Positions 33,602-43,482 are shown, numbered from the stretch's first letter. The stretch: 64,000 nt of DNA from Afifella sp. IM 167 (GCF_020144925.1 NZ_NSLC01000013.1:1-64000); one strand, 5' to 3'. Numbers and translations are program-made. Notes: generated by a model not told the origin, from the sequence alone.

Positions 33602-36076
33602 TCAGCTCGCCCGGGCGATCGGGCGCTTGAGCGCCTTCGTCGGCAAGCTTTCACCGCGCCGGAAAGCCAGCTGGCGAACGAGGTTGCCGATCGCCGTTTC
33701 GGAAAAGCGCGTCTTGGTCATCGCGGCCTGCACCCTCCGGCAGAGCTCTTCGCCCGGATCTGAGGCCGAGAAAACGACGACGGCGGTTTCCGAAGGGATG
33801 GAATCGAGAAGGTCCTCGCCCTGCCCGTCCGGCAACTGCAGATCGAGGATGACGAGATCGAAGCTCCGCCTTGCAAGCTCGCGGCGGGCCTCCTGCATCG
33901 ACCTTGCCGGAATGACGCGCACCTCCGGGCCAAGCTCGGCCGACATGACCTTCAGGAGGCTGTCGTCATCTTCCACATGCAGGATCTGGGGCCTGCGCTG
34001 CGGCAGCTTGTCGGCGATGGCGGCGGCCGCACGGCGCAGGCCGATCCCGTCGATCGGCCGGTCGAGCCAGGCGACGATCCCGACGGCCGAGCCGTTGAGG
34101 GCCTGCCGCGCTTCAACGAGATCGGCCGACATCAGGATGAGCGGCGTGCCGTCCCGGCTTGTCCGGGCGCAGAGCTCCTTCATCAGGAAGAGCCACTTCT
34201 GCTCGCGCAGGTCGACGTCGACGACGACGGCGAGATACTCCTTTTCGGCAAGCTCGGCGCCCGCTGCCTTAAGGTCCGGCGCGACTTCGGCAAGCACGCC
34301 GTGGTCGCGCAGATGCTGGCTGATGACCACCGCCATCTCCTCGTCGTCCTCGCAGATGAGGACGGGGCCCACCATGGAATCGGCCTCCTCCGCCTCGTTT
34401 GACTGGACTGCGGAGTGCTCGTGCTCGCGAAGGTCGATATGGAAGGCGGTCTCCACATCCGGGCGGCTTTCGAAGGAGACGGCCCCGCCGAGGCGCTCCA
34501 CGATCGCCTTGACGATGTTGAGCCCGAGCCCGGTTCCCGATTGGCCGCGCGTGGCGGAGGAATCGGCCTGCTCGAACCGGCGGAAGATGCGGTCGCGGAA
34601 GCCGGGCGGCACGCCCGGGCCGTGGTCGATGACGGAGATGCGCAGGCCGCCGCCGGCGAGGAGTTGCTGGTGGACGAGCACCTCCTCGCCCTGGGGCGAA
34701 TACTTGATGGCGTTGGACAGGAGATTGGCGAGCACCTGGTGCAGCCTGTCGGCATCCGCCATCACCATGGCCTCCGGCGCCTCGTTGACGAAGCGGATGG
34801 AGACGTCCTTCTCCGGCAGGTAGCTGCGGCTCGCCTCCACCGCGTGCTTGACGACGATTTCGGGCGCCATCGGCACCAGCTCGAAGGACATGCGGCCGGA
34901 TTCGATCTTCTCGATGTCGAGGATGTCGTTGATCAGCCGCACCAGCCGTTCCGCGTTGGAATGGGCGATCTTGATGAGCGGCGTGACGCTGGGTGGCAGT
35001 TCGCCCGCAGCGCCGCCCGTGACGAGGCCGAGCGCGCCGCGGATCGAGGTGAGCGGGGTGCGCAGCTCGTGGCTGACGGTGGAGATGAAGTCGTTCTTCA
35101 TCTGCTCCACGCGCTTGCGCTCGGTGATGTCGAAGAGGAGACCGTCCCAGATAACGCCGCCATGGGGATCGATCCGCGGCTTGGCGGAGATCCGCACCCA
35201 GATGGGCGCGCCGGCGGCGACGCTGAGCTCGACCTCCGTGGACCACGGGCTCATGTCGTGGGCGGAATCGGCCAGACGCGCGCTGAGGCTGGCGATGTCG
35301 TCGGCGGAAAGGAAGCGCGTGACGGAACTCGGGTCTTTGATCAGATCCTCGCCCTTAATGCCGAGGACGCGCCGGGTGCCCGCCGAAAGATAGGTGAAGC
35401 GCGCCGCGCCCGGCCGCAATTCCTTCAGCTGGAAGAGCACCGCCGGCGCGTTGTCGACCACCGCCTCGAGCAGGGCACGGCTTTCCTGATAGGCGCCCAT
35501 CGCCCAGCGGCGCTGCGCCTCGCCCATGAAGACGAGCCCGAGCAGGACGATGGAGACGAAGTTCACCGGCCCGACGAGGACGGCGATCAGGAAGAGCGTC
35601 TGCGCCGGAAGCGCCGGCAGGAGAACGAGGCTCATCAGCGGCAGGAAGCCGACGATGACGGCAAGGACGAGGAGCGAGCGAATCCCGAGAACCCCGCCCT
35701 GATGCCGCTGCAGCCAGAGCCACAGCCCCGACGAGGCGAGAGCGACGATAAGGATGCTGAAGAGGCCGGCGATCATGCCGGAGCCGCCGTAGAAGGCGCG
35801 CATCGCCCCCAGGATCGCGGCGGTGATGGCGGCGCTGACCGGCCCGCCGATCACCGCCGACAGCGCCAGGACCACATTGCGCGCGTCGATGACCACGCCC
35901 GCCACCGGCGATACCGGCGAGGCCATGCTGACGAGGCCGGTGACGCCGAAGATGAGCCCGCAGGCGAGCCCCCTCAGCCAGAAGGATTTGTCGAGACGGG
36001 ATCCGATGAAGGTGATCGAAAGGACGGCCAGAATGACCACCGCTGCACTTTCGATCAAGTCGATGACGAGAAGCAT
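33602..36076 (-). CDS. Hybrid histidine kinase with LytS-like membrane sensor, PAS and two receiver domains
   Basis: 824 aa from ATG 36076 (a TTG at 36088 in frame would add four residues). Order: 5TMR-LYT-like membrane domain (about 1-195, with VAGVVIDARNVVLALSAVIG and the G-rich loop typical of LytS receptors), PAS domain (about 200-325), HisKA with VSHELRTP (His about 336), HATPase_c with NLLSNAIKYS and GTGLGLNIV, then two receiver domains; the second has VEDDD and phospho-Asp in VILDLQLPDG. The first receiver retains acidic residues (CEDDEEM, VVVDVDL) but is divergent. No response regulator gene is adjacent. Confidence 0.92.
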   Translation of the reverse strand: MLLVIDLIESAAVVILAVLSITFIGSRLDKSFWLRGLACGLIFGVTGLVSMASPVSPVAGVVIDARNVVLALSAVIGGPVSAAITAAILGAMRAFYGGSGMIAGLFSILIVALASSGLWLWLQRHQGGVLGIRSLLVLAVIVGFLPLMSLVLLPALPAQTLFLIAVLVGPVNFVSIVLLGLVFMGEAQRRWAMGAYQESRALLEAVVDNAPAVLFQLKELRPGAARFTYLSAGTRRVLGIKGEDLIKDPSSVTRFLSADDIASLSARLADSAHDMSPWSTEVELSVAAGAPIWVRISAKPRIDPHGGVIWDGLLFDITERKRVEQMKNDFISTVSHELRTPLTSIRGALGLVTGGAAGELPPSVTPLIKIAHSNAERLVRLINDILDIEKIESGRMSFELVPMAPEIVVKHAVEASRSYLPEKDVSIRFVNEAPEAMVMADADRLHQVLANLLSNAIKYSPQGEEVLVHQQLLAGGGLRISVIDHGPGVPPGFRDRIFRRFEQADSSATRGQSGTGLGLNIVKAIVERLGGAVSFESRPDVETAFHIDLREHEHSAVQSNEAEEADSMVGPVLICEDDEEMAVVISQHLRDHGVLAEVAPDLKAAGAELAEKEYLAVVVDVDLREQKWLFLMKELCARTSRDGTPLILMSADLVEARQALNGSAVGIVAWLDRPIDGIGLRRAAAAIADKLPQRRPQILHVEDDDSLLKVMSAELGPEVRVIPARSMQEARRELARRSFDLVILDLQLPDGQGEDLLDSIPSETAVVVFSASDPGEELCRRVQAAMTKTRFSETAIGNLVRQLAFRRGESLPTKALKRPIARAS

Positions 36077-36278
36077 CTGCGCTGCCAACCTCTCCGCGCT
36101 CTGACAAGTCGTTCCGGTTGCATGCGTCGAAACGCATTCGCCCGGCCTGGACCACAGTTGAGCGTTGAGGTGGTTTCTGCGGCGTTAAGTTTTCAACCTG
36201 AAAGCGCAAAGGCAAATGCCGCCCCGCCTGCGGCGGAGCGGCTGGAAAATGCGTGGCGTGGCTCGCGGCCGGCGAAGC

Positions 36279-36563
36279 TCAGGCGGCCTCGTCCTCGTCG
36301 ATGGAAGGCGCCATGCCGAGGGCGTGCATGTAGAGATCGAGCAGCGCTTCCTGCTCCTGCCGCTCGGCGCTGTCCTGCTTGCGCAGCCGAATCACCTGGC
36401 GCATCACCTTGGTGTCGAAGCCGGTACCCTTGGCCTCGGCATAGACATCGCGGATGTCCTCCGAGAGGGCCTTCTTCTCTTCCTCCAGCCGCTCGATCCT
36501 CTCGATGAAGGCGCGCAGTTGCCCGGCGGCGACCCCGCCCGGTCCGGTGCCTTGCTCGGCCAT
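36279..36563 (-). CDS. gapR: GapR, DNA-binding protein that tracks overtwisted DNA (UPF0335/DUF2312)
   Basis: 94 aa, the usual length. The sequence [20 protein letters not shown] followed by a coiled-coil-like helix and [16 protein letters not shown] matches the GapR family. In Caulobacter GapR encircles overtwisted AT-rich DNA ahead of replication and transcription and is essential for normal growth. A conserved alphaproteobacterial gene, here single and between a histidine kinase gene and DUF1244. Confidence 0.95.
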   Translation of the reverse strand: MAEQGTGPGGVAAGQLRAFIERIERLEEEKKALSEDIRDVYAEAKGTGFDTKVMRQVIRLRKQDSAERQEQEALLDLYMHALGMAPSIDEDEAA

Positions 36564-36689
36564 GTCGTTCTCCCCAATCTCGTGAAGTAAGAAGCCCTGC
36601 CCCCGCAGCGCCGGCGGGTCAACGTCCCGCCGCGTTGTTCCACGTTTTCCACGCCGTCCCGCCGCCTCGGCGGACCGGCCCCCACCCGC

Positions 36690-36989
36690 TCAGTGCTGGT
36701 GGTTCTTTTCCATCTCGGCCAGTTGCTGCGGGCTCGCCTCGGTCTGGTAGAGGCTCTTCCACTCGTCATACGGCATGCCGTAGACGACCTGGCGCGCTTC
36801 CGGCTTGCTGAGCGCAACGCCCCGCGCCTCCGCCTCCTCCTGATACCAGTTGGAAAGGCAGTTCCGGCAGAAGCCGGCGAGATTCATGAGGTCGATGTTC
36901 TGCACGTCGGTCCGCGCCCGCAAATGCTCCAGCAGCCGGCGGAAGGCGGCGGCTTCCAGTTCGGTCGTCAGCTTCTCGTTCTCGTCCAT
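36690..36989 (-). CDS. DUF1244 protein
   Basis: 99 aa from ATG 36989, which gives the conserved MDENEKLTTELEAAAFRRLL. The family is small, helical, has solved structures but no known function; conserved features include LMNLAGFCRNCLSNWY with its two cysteines, and YGMPYDEWKSLYQ. The CRNC pair may bind metal. Its start is 11 bases past the stop of the N-formylglutamate amidohydrolase gene, so the two are probably co-transcribed. Confidence 0.9.
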   Translation of the reverse strand: MDENEKLTTELEAAAFRRLLEHLRARTDVQNIDLMNLAGFCRNCLSNWYQEEAEARGVALSKPEARQVVYGMPYDEWKSLYQTEASPQQLAEMEKNHQH

Positions 36990-37000
36990 GGCCTGCTCCC

Positions 37001-37825
37001 TCAAGGCGCGTCGTCGGAATGTGAGCCGTACTGGCGCATCTCGTAGAGCGCCTCGTCCTTCAGCACCTCGCGCAGGATCGCCTCGAGCCTCTCGGCCCAT
37101 TCCGCCACGCCCGCCGGGCGGGCGATGAGGTCGTTGCGGACTTCAATCAGCGCATGGGCAAGGCCGCGCTGGGTGCCGTGCCGATTGAGCGTATCGCCCA
37201 GGAGCGCCCCCGTATAGGGCTCGTTGTCGCCCACCCGCAGCCCGTGTTCGGCGCGCAGGAGGTCGAGGAGCGGCAGGGCAAGCCGCGGATCCTTGTCCCA
37301 GAGGATGCCCGCATGCCAGGGCCGGCGCATGCCCTTCCAGACGGGCGTGAAGGAATGGACCGAGAAGATGACCGGAGGCCGGCCGGCCTCGACCATGGCG
37401 TCGATCGTCTCCTCTACCGTCCGGTGATAGGGCCGGTAGAAGCGATCGAGCCGGCGCTCCCGCTCGGCCGCGTCGACGCCGCGATTGCCCGGCACCAGCG
37501 CGCCGTCGGAAATCCGCATGATGAGGGTCGGATCGTCCTCGCCCCGGTTCGGATCGATGATGAGGCGCGAGAACTGGGTGAGGATGGCGGGCGCGTCGAG
37601 CCGCTCCGCAAGCTCTTCCGTCAGGGGACCGACGCCGATGTCGTAGGCGATATGGCGCTCCAGCTCGGCCTGCGGCATGCCGAGCTCGGCATATTCCGGC
37701 GGTATCTTCCGGGTGGCGTGGTCGCACAGGATCAGCAGGCCGCCGGACAGGTTGCCCGACAGGCTGACAAAGGCTTCTTCTGGCGCGGCCCCTTTACCGG
37801 CGCGCGCGACGTTTGAATCCGTCAT
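37001..37825 (-). CDS. N-formylglutamate amidohydrolase family protein
   Basis: 274 aa. FGase family (PF05013) zinc hydrolase with LILCDHATRKIP, the arginine-rich DPNRGEDDPTLIMRISDG and SVHSFTPVW motifs. N-formylglutamate amidohydrolase ends one branch of histidine breakdown, but this form is not near hut genes and homologues occur beside DUF1244 in this order, so another N-acyl amino acid may be the substrate. Same transcript as DUF1244. Confidence 0.85.
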   Translation of the reverse strand: MTDSNVARAGKGAAPEEAFVSLSGNLSGGLLILCDHATRKIPPEYAELGMPQAELERHIAYDIGVGPLTEELAERLDAPAILTQFSRLIIDPNRGEDDPTLIMRISDGALVPGNRGVDAAERERRLDRFYRPYHRTVEETIDAMVEAGRPPVIFSVHSFTPVWKGMRRPWHAGILWDKDPRLALPLLDLLRAEHGLRVGDNEPYTGALLGDTLNRHGTQRGLAHALIEVRNDLIARPAGVAEWAERLEAILREVLKDEALYEMRQYGSHSDDAP

Positions 37826-37930
37826 CGTGATGAGGCGAAACGCTTTCGCAAGGGGAGCGGCCCGTGATAGGGCCGATCCACCCTACATAGACCCGCGCGG
37901 CCTTCCCGCCAAGGCGCGGCGGAGACGAGA

Positions 37931-38854
37931 TTGGCCCTTTCGAGCGAGGACAGACAGGCGAAGGCCGCGGCCGATCTGGTGCCGCTTTCCGCCCTCGTCC
38001 TCGGCGCCGTGGCCATGGGCGCTTCCCCGGTCTTCGTGCGCCTCGCCGAGGTCGGCCCGATGACCAGCGCCTTCTGGCGCGTCGCCCTCGCCCTGCCCTT
38101 CCTCTGGCTCTGGTCGTGGCTGGAGGCGCGCCGCCTGCCGCCGCAGGCGCCGCTGAAGGAGATCTTCTGGCCCGTCGCGCTCGCCGGGCTCTTTTTCGCC
38201 GGCGACCTCACCTTCTGGCATCTGGCGATCCTTCATACGAGCGTGGCCAACGCCACCTTCATGGCAACGCTCGCGCCGGTCTGGGTGGCTCTCGGCTCCG
38301 GGCTCTTCCTGGGCGAGGCGGTGGGACGCCAACTCGTCTTCGGCCTTCTCCTGTGCCTTGTCGGCGGCGGCTTCCTCCTCGGCGACAGCCTCTCGGCCCA
38401 GCCCGAACACCTGCTCGGCGATTTCTACGGCCTCGTCACCTCGCTCTTCTTCGGCGCCTATTTCCTCGCCGTGCGCAAGGCCCGGCGCGGAGCGGGCGGC
38501 GGCCGGACCCTCTTCCTCTCCTCCATCGTCACGGCGCTCTTCCTCGGCCTTCAGGCCCTCGCCATGGAAACCCAGCTCTGGCCGGCGGGCCTCGGCGGCG
38601 TCGCCGCGCTGTTCGCCCTCGCCATCGTCAGCCATTCCGGCGGTCAGGGCCTGCTTGCCCTGGCGCTCGGCCACCTGCCCGCCGCCTTCTCCTCGCTCGT
38701 CATCTTCCTGGAAGGCGTCGCGGCGGCAGCTCTCGGCTGGCTCGTTCTTTCCGAATCGATCGGCCTTCTGCAGGCGATCGGCGCGGCCGCCATCTTCGCC
38801 GGCATCGCCATTGCCCGCCCGCGCAACCCTCGGCCCGTCCCCGCAGCTCTTTGA
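37931..38854 (+). CDS. EamA/DMT-family exporter
   Basis: 307 aa, ten predicted membrane helices in two EamA repeats, full length for the family. The start is a TTG at 37931 with GGAG six bases upstream. The family exports amino acids, nucleosides or other metabolites; substrate not predictable. It is divergent from the amidohydrolase gene, with about 105 bases between starts. Confidence 0.85.
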   Translation: MALSSEDRQAKAAADLVPLSALVLGAVAMGASPVFVRLAEVGPMTSAFWRVALALPFLWLWSWLEARRLPPQAPLKEIFWPVALAGLFFAGDLTFWHLAILHTSVANATFMATLAPVWVALGSGLFLGEAVGRQLVFGLLLCLVGGGFLLGDSLSAQPEHLLGDFYGLVTSLFFGAYFLAVRKARRGAGGGRTLFLSSIVTALFLGLQALAMETQLWPAGLGGVAALFALAIVSHSGGQGLLALALGHLPAAFSSLVIFLEGVAAAALGWLVLSESIGLLQAIGAAAIFAGIAIARPRNPRPVPAAL

Positions 38855-38955
38855 GCGCCGGAATCCTTCGGGCCCGGCATCGTTGACAAGCCGGGGCGCT
38901 CTCGCGCAAAAGCGCGGTGGGGCAGCCAGAAGCAGACAAAGGTCGAGACGACGTG

Positions 38956-39393
38956 ATGACGCCAATACGTCTCGGACTGGCGGCCATCGCCTTCGGCGCC
39001 ATATTTGCCGCCACCGCCACGCCAGCCGCCGCCGATCTGAGGCTCTGCAACAAGACGCCGAGCCGGGTCGGAGTCGCCATCGGCTACAAGGGCAAAAGCA
39101 GCTGGCAGACCGAAGGCTGGTGGAACATCGATCCGGGCGTGTGCGAGACGCTCCTCGCAGGAGCGCTCTCGGCGCGCTACTACTACATCTATGCGGTGGA
39201 CTACGATCGCGGCGGGGAATGGGGCGGCCGCGCCTTCATGTGCACGCGCGACAAGGAATTCACCATTTCCGGTGTCGGCGACTGCGTCGCCCGCGGCTTT
39301 CAGCGCACGGGCTTCTTCGAGGTCGATACCGGTGAACAGGCAAGTTGGACTGTGCAATTGACGGAACAATCAAGCGGAGGCGCCGGCCAATGA
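38956..39393 (+). CDS. Exported DUF1036 protein
   Basis: 145 aa with signal peptide (MTPIRLGLAAIAFGAIFAAT, cleaved near AAA-DLR). The mature domain begins DLRLCNKTPSRVGVAIGYKG and includes TEGWWNIDPGVC and FMCTRDKEFTISGVGDC, typical of DUF1036, with four cysteines likely forming disulfides in the periplasm. Its stop overlaps the start of pyk as ATGA. This linkage is common in Hyphomicrobiales. Function unknown. Confidence 0.9.
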   Translation: MTPIRLGLAAIAFGAIFAATATPAAADLRLCNKTPSRVGVAIGYKGKSSWQTEGWWNIDPGVCETLLAGALSARYYYIYAVDYDRGGEWGGRAFMCTRDKEFTISGVGDCVARGFQRTGFFEVDTGEQASWTVQLTEQSSGGAGQ

Positions 39394-40826
39394 GGCGCAA
39401 GCGCAAGGTCAAGATTCTCGCGACGCTCGGCCCGACCTCCAACACGGCCGAGGCCATCAGCGAGCTGTTTCTCGCCGGTGCGGACATTTTCCGCATCAAC
39501 ATGAGCCATGCCACCCACGACGAGATGCGCCGGCTGGTGAAGCTGATCCGCCAGGTCGAATCCGATCATCGCCGCCCGATCGGCATCCTGGTCGACCTGC
39601 AGGGGCCGAAGCTCCGGATCGGCGAATTCGCCAACGAATCGATCGAGATCGAGGCCGGCCAGAAGTTCATCCTCGACAGCGATCCGGCGCCGGGCGACGA
39701 GCATCGCGTCCAGCTCCCCCACCGCGACGTCATGGAGTCGCTGCTTCCCGGCCACATGATCCTCCTCGACGACGGCCGCGTGCGCCTCAAGGTGCTGACG
39801 CATGAGGGCGACCATGTCGTCACCGAGGTCATTTCCGGCAAGAAGCTCTCCAACCGCAAGGGCGTCAGCCTGCCGAACACGACGCTGCATACGAGCGCGC
39901 TGACGCCGAAGGACCGGCGTGACCTGGAGGCCGCGCTCGGCGAGACGATCGACTGGGTGGCGATGTCCTTCATCCAGCGCCCGGACGATATCGCCGAGGT
40001 CCGCAAGCTCGCCCGCGGCCGTGCCGGCGTGCTCGCCAAGATCGAAAAGCCCCAGGCCGTGGAGCAGCTCGACGAGATCATCGAGCTCGCCGACGCCATC
40101 ATGGTGGCGCGCGGCGATCTCGGCGTGGAAATTCCGGTGGAGAAGGTCCCCGGCATCCAGAAGCGCATCACCCGCGCCGGCCGCGCCGCCGGCAAGCCGG
40201 TCGTCGTCGCCACCCAGATGCTGGAATCGATGATCACCGCCGCCGCGCCGACCCGCGCGGAGGTCTCCGACGTCGCCACCGCCGTCTTCGAGGGCGCCGA
40301 CGCCGTCATGCTCTCGGCCGAATCCGCCTCCGGCGAATATCCGGTCGAGGCGGTGAAGATGATGAACTCCATCGCCGAGGCGGTGGAGCGCGAGCAGTAC
40401 TACCCGAACATCATCAACGCCCAGCGCCCCGAGCCGCTGGCCACTGGCGCCGACGCCATCACCGCCGCGGCGCGCCAGATCGCCGAGACGCTGTCGCTCG
40501 GCGCCATCGTCTGCTTCACCTCCTCCGGCTCGACCGGGCTGCGCGCCTCGCGCGAGCGGCCCTTCGTGCCGATCGTGGCGCTGTCGCCGGTGCGCTCGAC
40601 GGCAAGGCGGCTCTCCCTGGTCTGGGGCCTGCACTGCGTCGTCAGCGAGGATGTGATGAACATCGACGAGATGGTCGACCGCGCCTGCCGCATCGCCCAC
40701 GAGGAGGGCTTCGCCGTCCCCGGCGAGCGCATCATCATCACGGCGGGCGTGCCCTTCGGCACGCCGGGCTCCACCAACCTGTTGCGGCTTGCCTTCGTCA
40801 GCCCGGACGGCATGACGGGCGTCTGA
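39390..40826 (+). CDS. pyk: Pyruvate kinase
   Basis: 478 aa, normal length. Converts phosphoenolpyruvate and ADP to pyruvate and ATP. Signatures: KILATLGPTS, FRINMSHAT, the active-site stretch VLAKIEKPQAVEQLDEI and MVARGDLGVEIP. The ATG at 39390 overlaps the stop of the DUF1036 gene by four bases, so the two are coupled. The C-terminal regulatory domain is complete. Confidence 0.98.
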   Translation: MRRKRKVKILATLGPTSNTAEAISELFLAGADIFRINMSHATHDEMRRLVKLIRQVESDHRRPIGILVDLQGPKLRIGEFANESIEIEAGQKFILDSDPAPGDEHRVQLPHRDVMESLLPGHMILLDDGRVRLKVLTHEGDHVVTEVISGKKLSNRKGVSLPNTTLHTSALTPKDRRDLEAALGETIDWVAMSFIQRPDDIAEVRKLARGRAGVLAKIEKPQAVEQLDEIIELADAIMVARGDLGVEIPVEKVPGIQKRITRAGRAAGKPVVVATQMLESMITAAAPTRAEVSDVATAVFEGADAVMLSAESASGEYPVEAVKMMNSIAEAVEREQYYPNIINAQRPEPLATGADAITAAARQIAETLSLGAIVCFTSSGSTGLRASRERPFVPIVALSPVRSTARRLSLVWGLHCVVSEDVMNIDEMVDRACRIAHEEGFAVPGERIIITAGVPFGTPGSTNLLRLAFVSPDGMTGV

Positions 40827-40854
40827 GCGCCATTGCAGCGAAAGGCCGGCGGCG

Positions 40855-41442
40855 TCAGATAGACTTGCCGGCCTCTTCCTTCTGCAGCTCCTCCAGGAAT
40901 TCGCGCGCCTTCTCCAGATGCGGATAGACGTCTAGGGCCGCCTTGAAGGCGGAGATGGCGTTCTCGTTCTCCTCCATCTCCTTGAGGATCAGCCCGAGGC
41001 CGACCAGCGCGCCGAAATGGCGTGGCTCGATCCGCAGCACCCTCTCGATGTCGGCGATCGACTTGCCGTATTCCTTCTGGGCGAAATGCACCGTGGCGCG
41101 CTTGTTCCAGCCCTCGACATAACCGGGCTCAAGCGTCACGACCCGGTCGAGGACGTCGAGCGCGGCGCCGTATTCCTCGTCGTTGATGGCCGAGACGGCC
41201 CAGGACATGAACAGGTCGACCGTGTCGCTGCCGGATTGTCCGAGGCGGCGCAGGATCTCCGCTTCCGCCGGCTTGGCCGCCGCCTCGCTCGGCGCGACCT
41301 TCAGCATCTCGAAGAGCTGATCGGTGGAAAGCTCGTGAATGGAGGTGGGGTGGGTGCGCGCCATGTCGTCCGCGGCACCGGCCGGAACGGCAGCGGCGGC
41401 GAGGAGAGCGGCGAGCAGAAGCGGACGCAGGAATCCCGTCAT
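40855..41442 (-). CDS. Exported TPR-repeat protein
   Basis: 195 aa with signal peptide (MTGFLRPLLLAALLAAAAVP, cleaved near AGA-ADD). About three tetratricopeptide repeats follow (EEYGAALDVLDRVVTLEPGY, KEYGKSIADIERVLRIEPRH, ENENAISAFKAALDVYPH), a protein-protein interaction scaffold in the periplasm. No catalytic domain. Convergent with pyk, 28 bases apart. Confidence 0.88.
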   Translation of the reverse strand: MTGFLRPLLLAALLAAAAVPAGAADDMARTHPTSIHELSTDQLFEMLKVAPSEAAAKPAEAEILRRLGQSGSDTVDLFMSWAVSAINDEEYGAALDVLDRVVTLEPGYVEGWNKRATVHFAQKEYGKSIADIERVLRIEPRHFGALVGLGLILKEMEENENAISAFKAALDVYPHLEKAREFLEELQKEEAGKSI

Positions 41443-41505
41443 GCCGGAAAGCTAGGGCGTTCCGGCATCGCCGTCAAAGGACGGATGAAGCGCGTGAAGG
41501 AAGCC

Positions 41506-41631
41506 TCAGCCCTGGCGGACTTTGAACTTCTTCTGCGTCTTGTTGATGATGTAGACGCGGCCCTTGCGGCGAACCATGCGGTTGTCGCGGTGGCGGTCTC
41601 TCAGCGTCTTCAGAGAATTGCGAATCTTCAT
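41506..41631 (-). CDS. rpmJ: 50S ribosomal protein L36, zinc-free type
   Basis: 41 aa, [20 protein letters not shown] onward, the alphaproteobacterial L36. It lacks the CxxC...C...H zinc ribbon of the C+ form, so it does not need zinc. It stands alone rather than in a ribosomal operon. Confidence 0.96.
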   Translation of the reverse strand: MKIRNSLKTLRDRHRDNRMVRRKGRVYIINKTQKKFKVRQG

Positions 41632-41800
41632 CGGTCTATCTCGCGGCGCCGTCCGGCGCGCCCAATTGGTTCGGGCGTGAGATAGGCGTTGCCCCCGCGC
41701 TTTGTCAATGTCGGGGGCGCGAATCGGGCACACTTGGCTGGCACGCTTCAACACTTCGGGCGCATCTGGCAGGCGCACAGGCAACCGGAAGGGAGAAGAT

Positions 41801-42238
41801 ATGTCCTCACCCGTTCTTTCCTGGCAGGTCTGGGCCCTGCTCGCCGCCGTCTTCGCCGCCCTGACGGCGATCTTCGCCAAGGTGGGGGTGGAAGACATGA
41901 GCTCCGACCTCGCCACCTTCATCCGCACCATCGTCATCCTGGTGGCGCTGGGCGCAATTCTCGCCGGCCTCGGCGAATTTCGCGCCCTGCCGCACATCTC
42001 GGCGAAAAGCTACGTCTTCCTCGTCCTGTCGGGGCTCGCGACCGGCGCCTCGTGGCTCTGCTATTTCCGGGCGCTGAAACTGGGCAACGCCTCGCAGGTG
42101 GCGCCGATCGACAAGCTGTCGATCGTCCTCGTCGCCGTCTTCGGCACCTTCTTCCTCGGCGAGGAACTGTCGGGGCTCAACTGGCTCGGCATCGGCGCGA
42201 TCGCCGTCGGCGCGCTTCTGGTCGCCTGGAGGTTCTAG
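41801..42238 (+). CDS. Single-repeat EamA-type transporter
   Basis: 145 aa, about five membrane helices, one EamA repeat ([20 protein letters not shown] through [20 protein letters not shown]). Such half-size proteins work as dimers, like small multidrug-resistance-type DMT proteins. GGGAG precedes the ATG at 41801. Its stop overlaps that of choV by four bases (convergent). Substrate unknown. Confidence 0.85.
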   Translation: MSSPVLSWQVWALLAAVFAALTAIFAKVGVEDMSSDLATFIRTIVILVALGAILAGLGEFRALPHISAKSYVFLVLSGLATGASWLCYFRALKLGNASQVAPIDKLSIVLVAVFGTFFLGEELSGLNWLGIGAIAVGALLVAWRF

Positions 42239-43482
42239 CCCGCTTCCGGCACGGGCGCGCTGCGCTCGCGCGTCAGGCCGCGGAACAGCTCCTCGTCGCC
42301 GATCACGCCGGAAAACCCGTCCCCGTTGCGCACCAGGAAGGGGCCGGGATGCCTGAGGCGCGCATCGATGAGGTCGCGCAGCTTGGTGCCGCTCTCCACC
42401 ACGATGCAGGCCGGCGCGCCGGCGCCATTGGCCGTCCCGCCATCCGCGCCAGCCGCCCCGCCATCCGCCCCGTTGGCCGTGCCGGTTTCCAGCGCCTCCA
42501 GCGGCGCCGTCGCCACCGCCTCGCCGTCCCGCAGAACCTTCCCGTCCGGCGTCAGCACAAGGCCGTCCTTGAGCTCGATCGCCTCGCCGCCGCCCGCCGG
42601 GCGCATGACTTCCTTGGCGCGCAGCACGTTGAGCGGGTTCATGTGAGAGACGAAGGCGCGTACATAGTCGCTCGCCGGATTGAGCACGATCTCCTGCGGC
42701 GTGCCGACCTGGACGATGATGCCGCCCTCCATGATGGCGATGCGGTTGCCGATCTTCAGCGCCTCGTCGAGATCGTGGGAGACGAAGATGATGGTGCGCT
42801 TGAGGCGGGTCTGCAGATCGAGGAGCTCGTCCTGCAGCCGGTCGCGGATCAGGGGGTCGAGCGCGGAGAACGGCTCGTCCATCAAAAGGATCGGCGCGTC
42901 GTTGGCGAGCGCGCGGGCAAGGCCGACGCGCTGCTGCATGCCGCCCGACAATTCGTCGACGCGCTTGTCGCCCCAGCCGCCGAGGCCGACGAGGTCGAGC
43001 TGCCGCTCCACATCCTTGCGCCGCCGCCGTCTTCCCACATGCGAGAGCTCCAGGCCGAGGGCGACATTCTCGCGCACGGTGCGCCAGGGCAGGAGCGCGA
43101 ATTGCTGGAAGACCATCGAGACGCGGTTGCGCCGGATCTTCCTGAGCCGCCGCCCGCTGCAGGAATGGACGGCGATGTCCTTGTCGCCGTCGAAGACGTG
43201 GATCTCCCCGCGGGTGATCCGGTTGAGGCCGTTGACGGCGCGCAGCAGCGTCGACTTGCCGGAGCCCGAAAGCCCCATCAGCACCACCACCTCGCCGTCA
43301 TAGACCTCCAGATCGGCATGCTTGACGCCGACGATCTGGCCGGTCTGCTCCTGGATCTCGGCCCGGCTGAGGCCGGCATCGATGAGCGGCAGCGCCGTCT
43401 TCGGCTCGTCGCCGAAGACGATGTCGACATTGTCGAAGCGCACCACCGGACGCTTGGTCTCCTCGCTCGCCGGGGCGCTCAT
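42235..43482 (-). CDS. choV: Choline/glycine-betaine ABC transporter ATP-binding protein
   Basis: 415 aa. ABC ATPase with Walker A GLSGSGKS, signature LSGGMQQRVGLARAL, Walker B LLMDEPFSALDP and H-loop FVSHDLDEAL, then a C-terminal CBS-like region as in ProV/OpuA/ChoV proteins. Between the ATPase core and the last CBS-like segment is a low-complexity Gly/Ala/Asp stretch (TANGADGGAAGADGG) not usual in the family. It overlaps the upstream permease gene by ATGA. Energises uptake of choline or betaine. Confidence 0.9.
   Translation of the reverse strand: MSAPASEETKRPVVRFDNVDIVFGDEPKTALPLIDAGLSRAEIQEQTGQIVGVKHADLEVYDGEVVVLMGLSGSGKSTLLRAVNGLNRITRGEIHVFDGDKDIAVHSCSGRRLRKIRRNRVSMVFQQFALLPWRTVRENVALGLELSHVGRRRRRKDVERQLDLVGLGGWGDKRVDELSGGMQQRVGLARALANDAPILLMDEPFSALDPLIRDRLQDELLDLQTRLKRTIIFVSHDLDEALKIGNRIAIMEGGIIVQVGTPQEIVLNPASDYVRAFVSHMNPLNVLRAKEVMRPAGGGEAIELKDGLVLTPDGKVLRDGEAVATAPLEALETGTANGADGGAAGADGGTANGAGAPACIVVESGTKLRDLIDARLRHPGPFLVRNGDGFSGVIGDEELFRGLTRERSAPVPEAG

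Noticed and set aside
36279-36563. Small coiled-coil ORF as a possible phage regulator
   Set aside because: Sequence matches GapR/UPF0335, a conserved alphaproteobacterial chromosomal protein.
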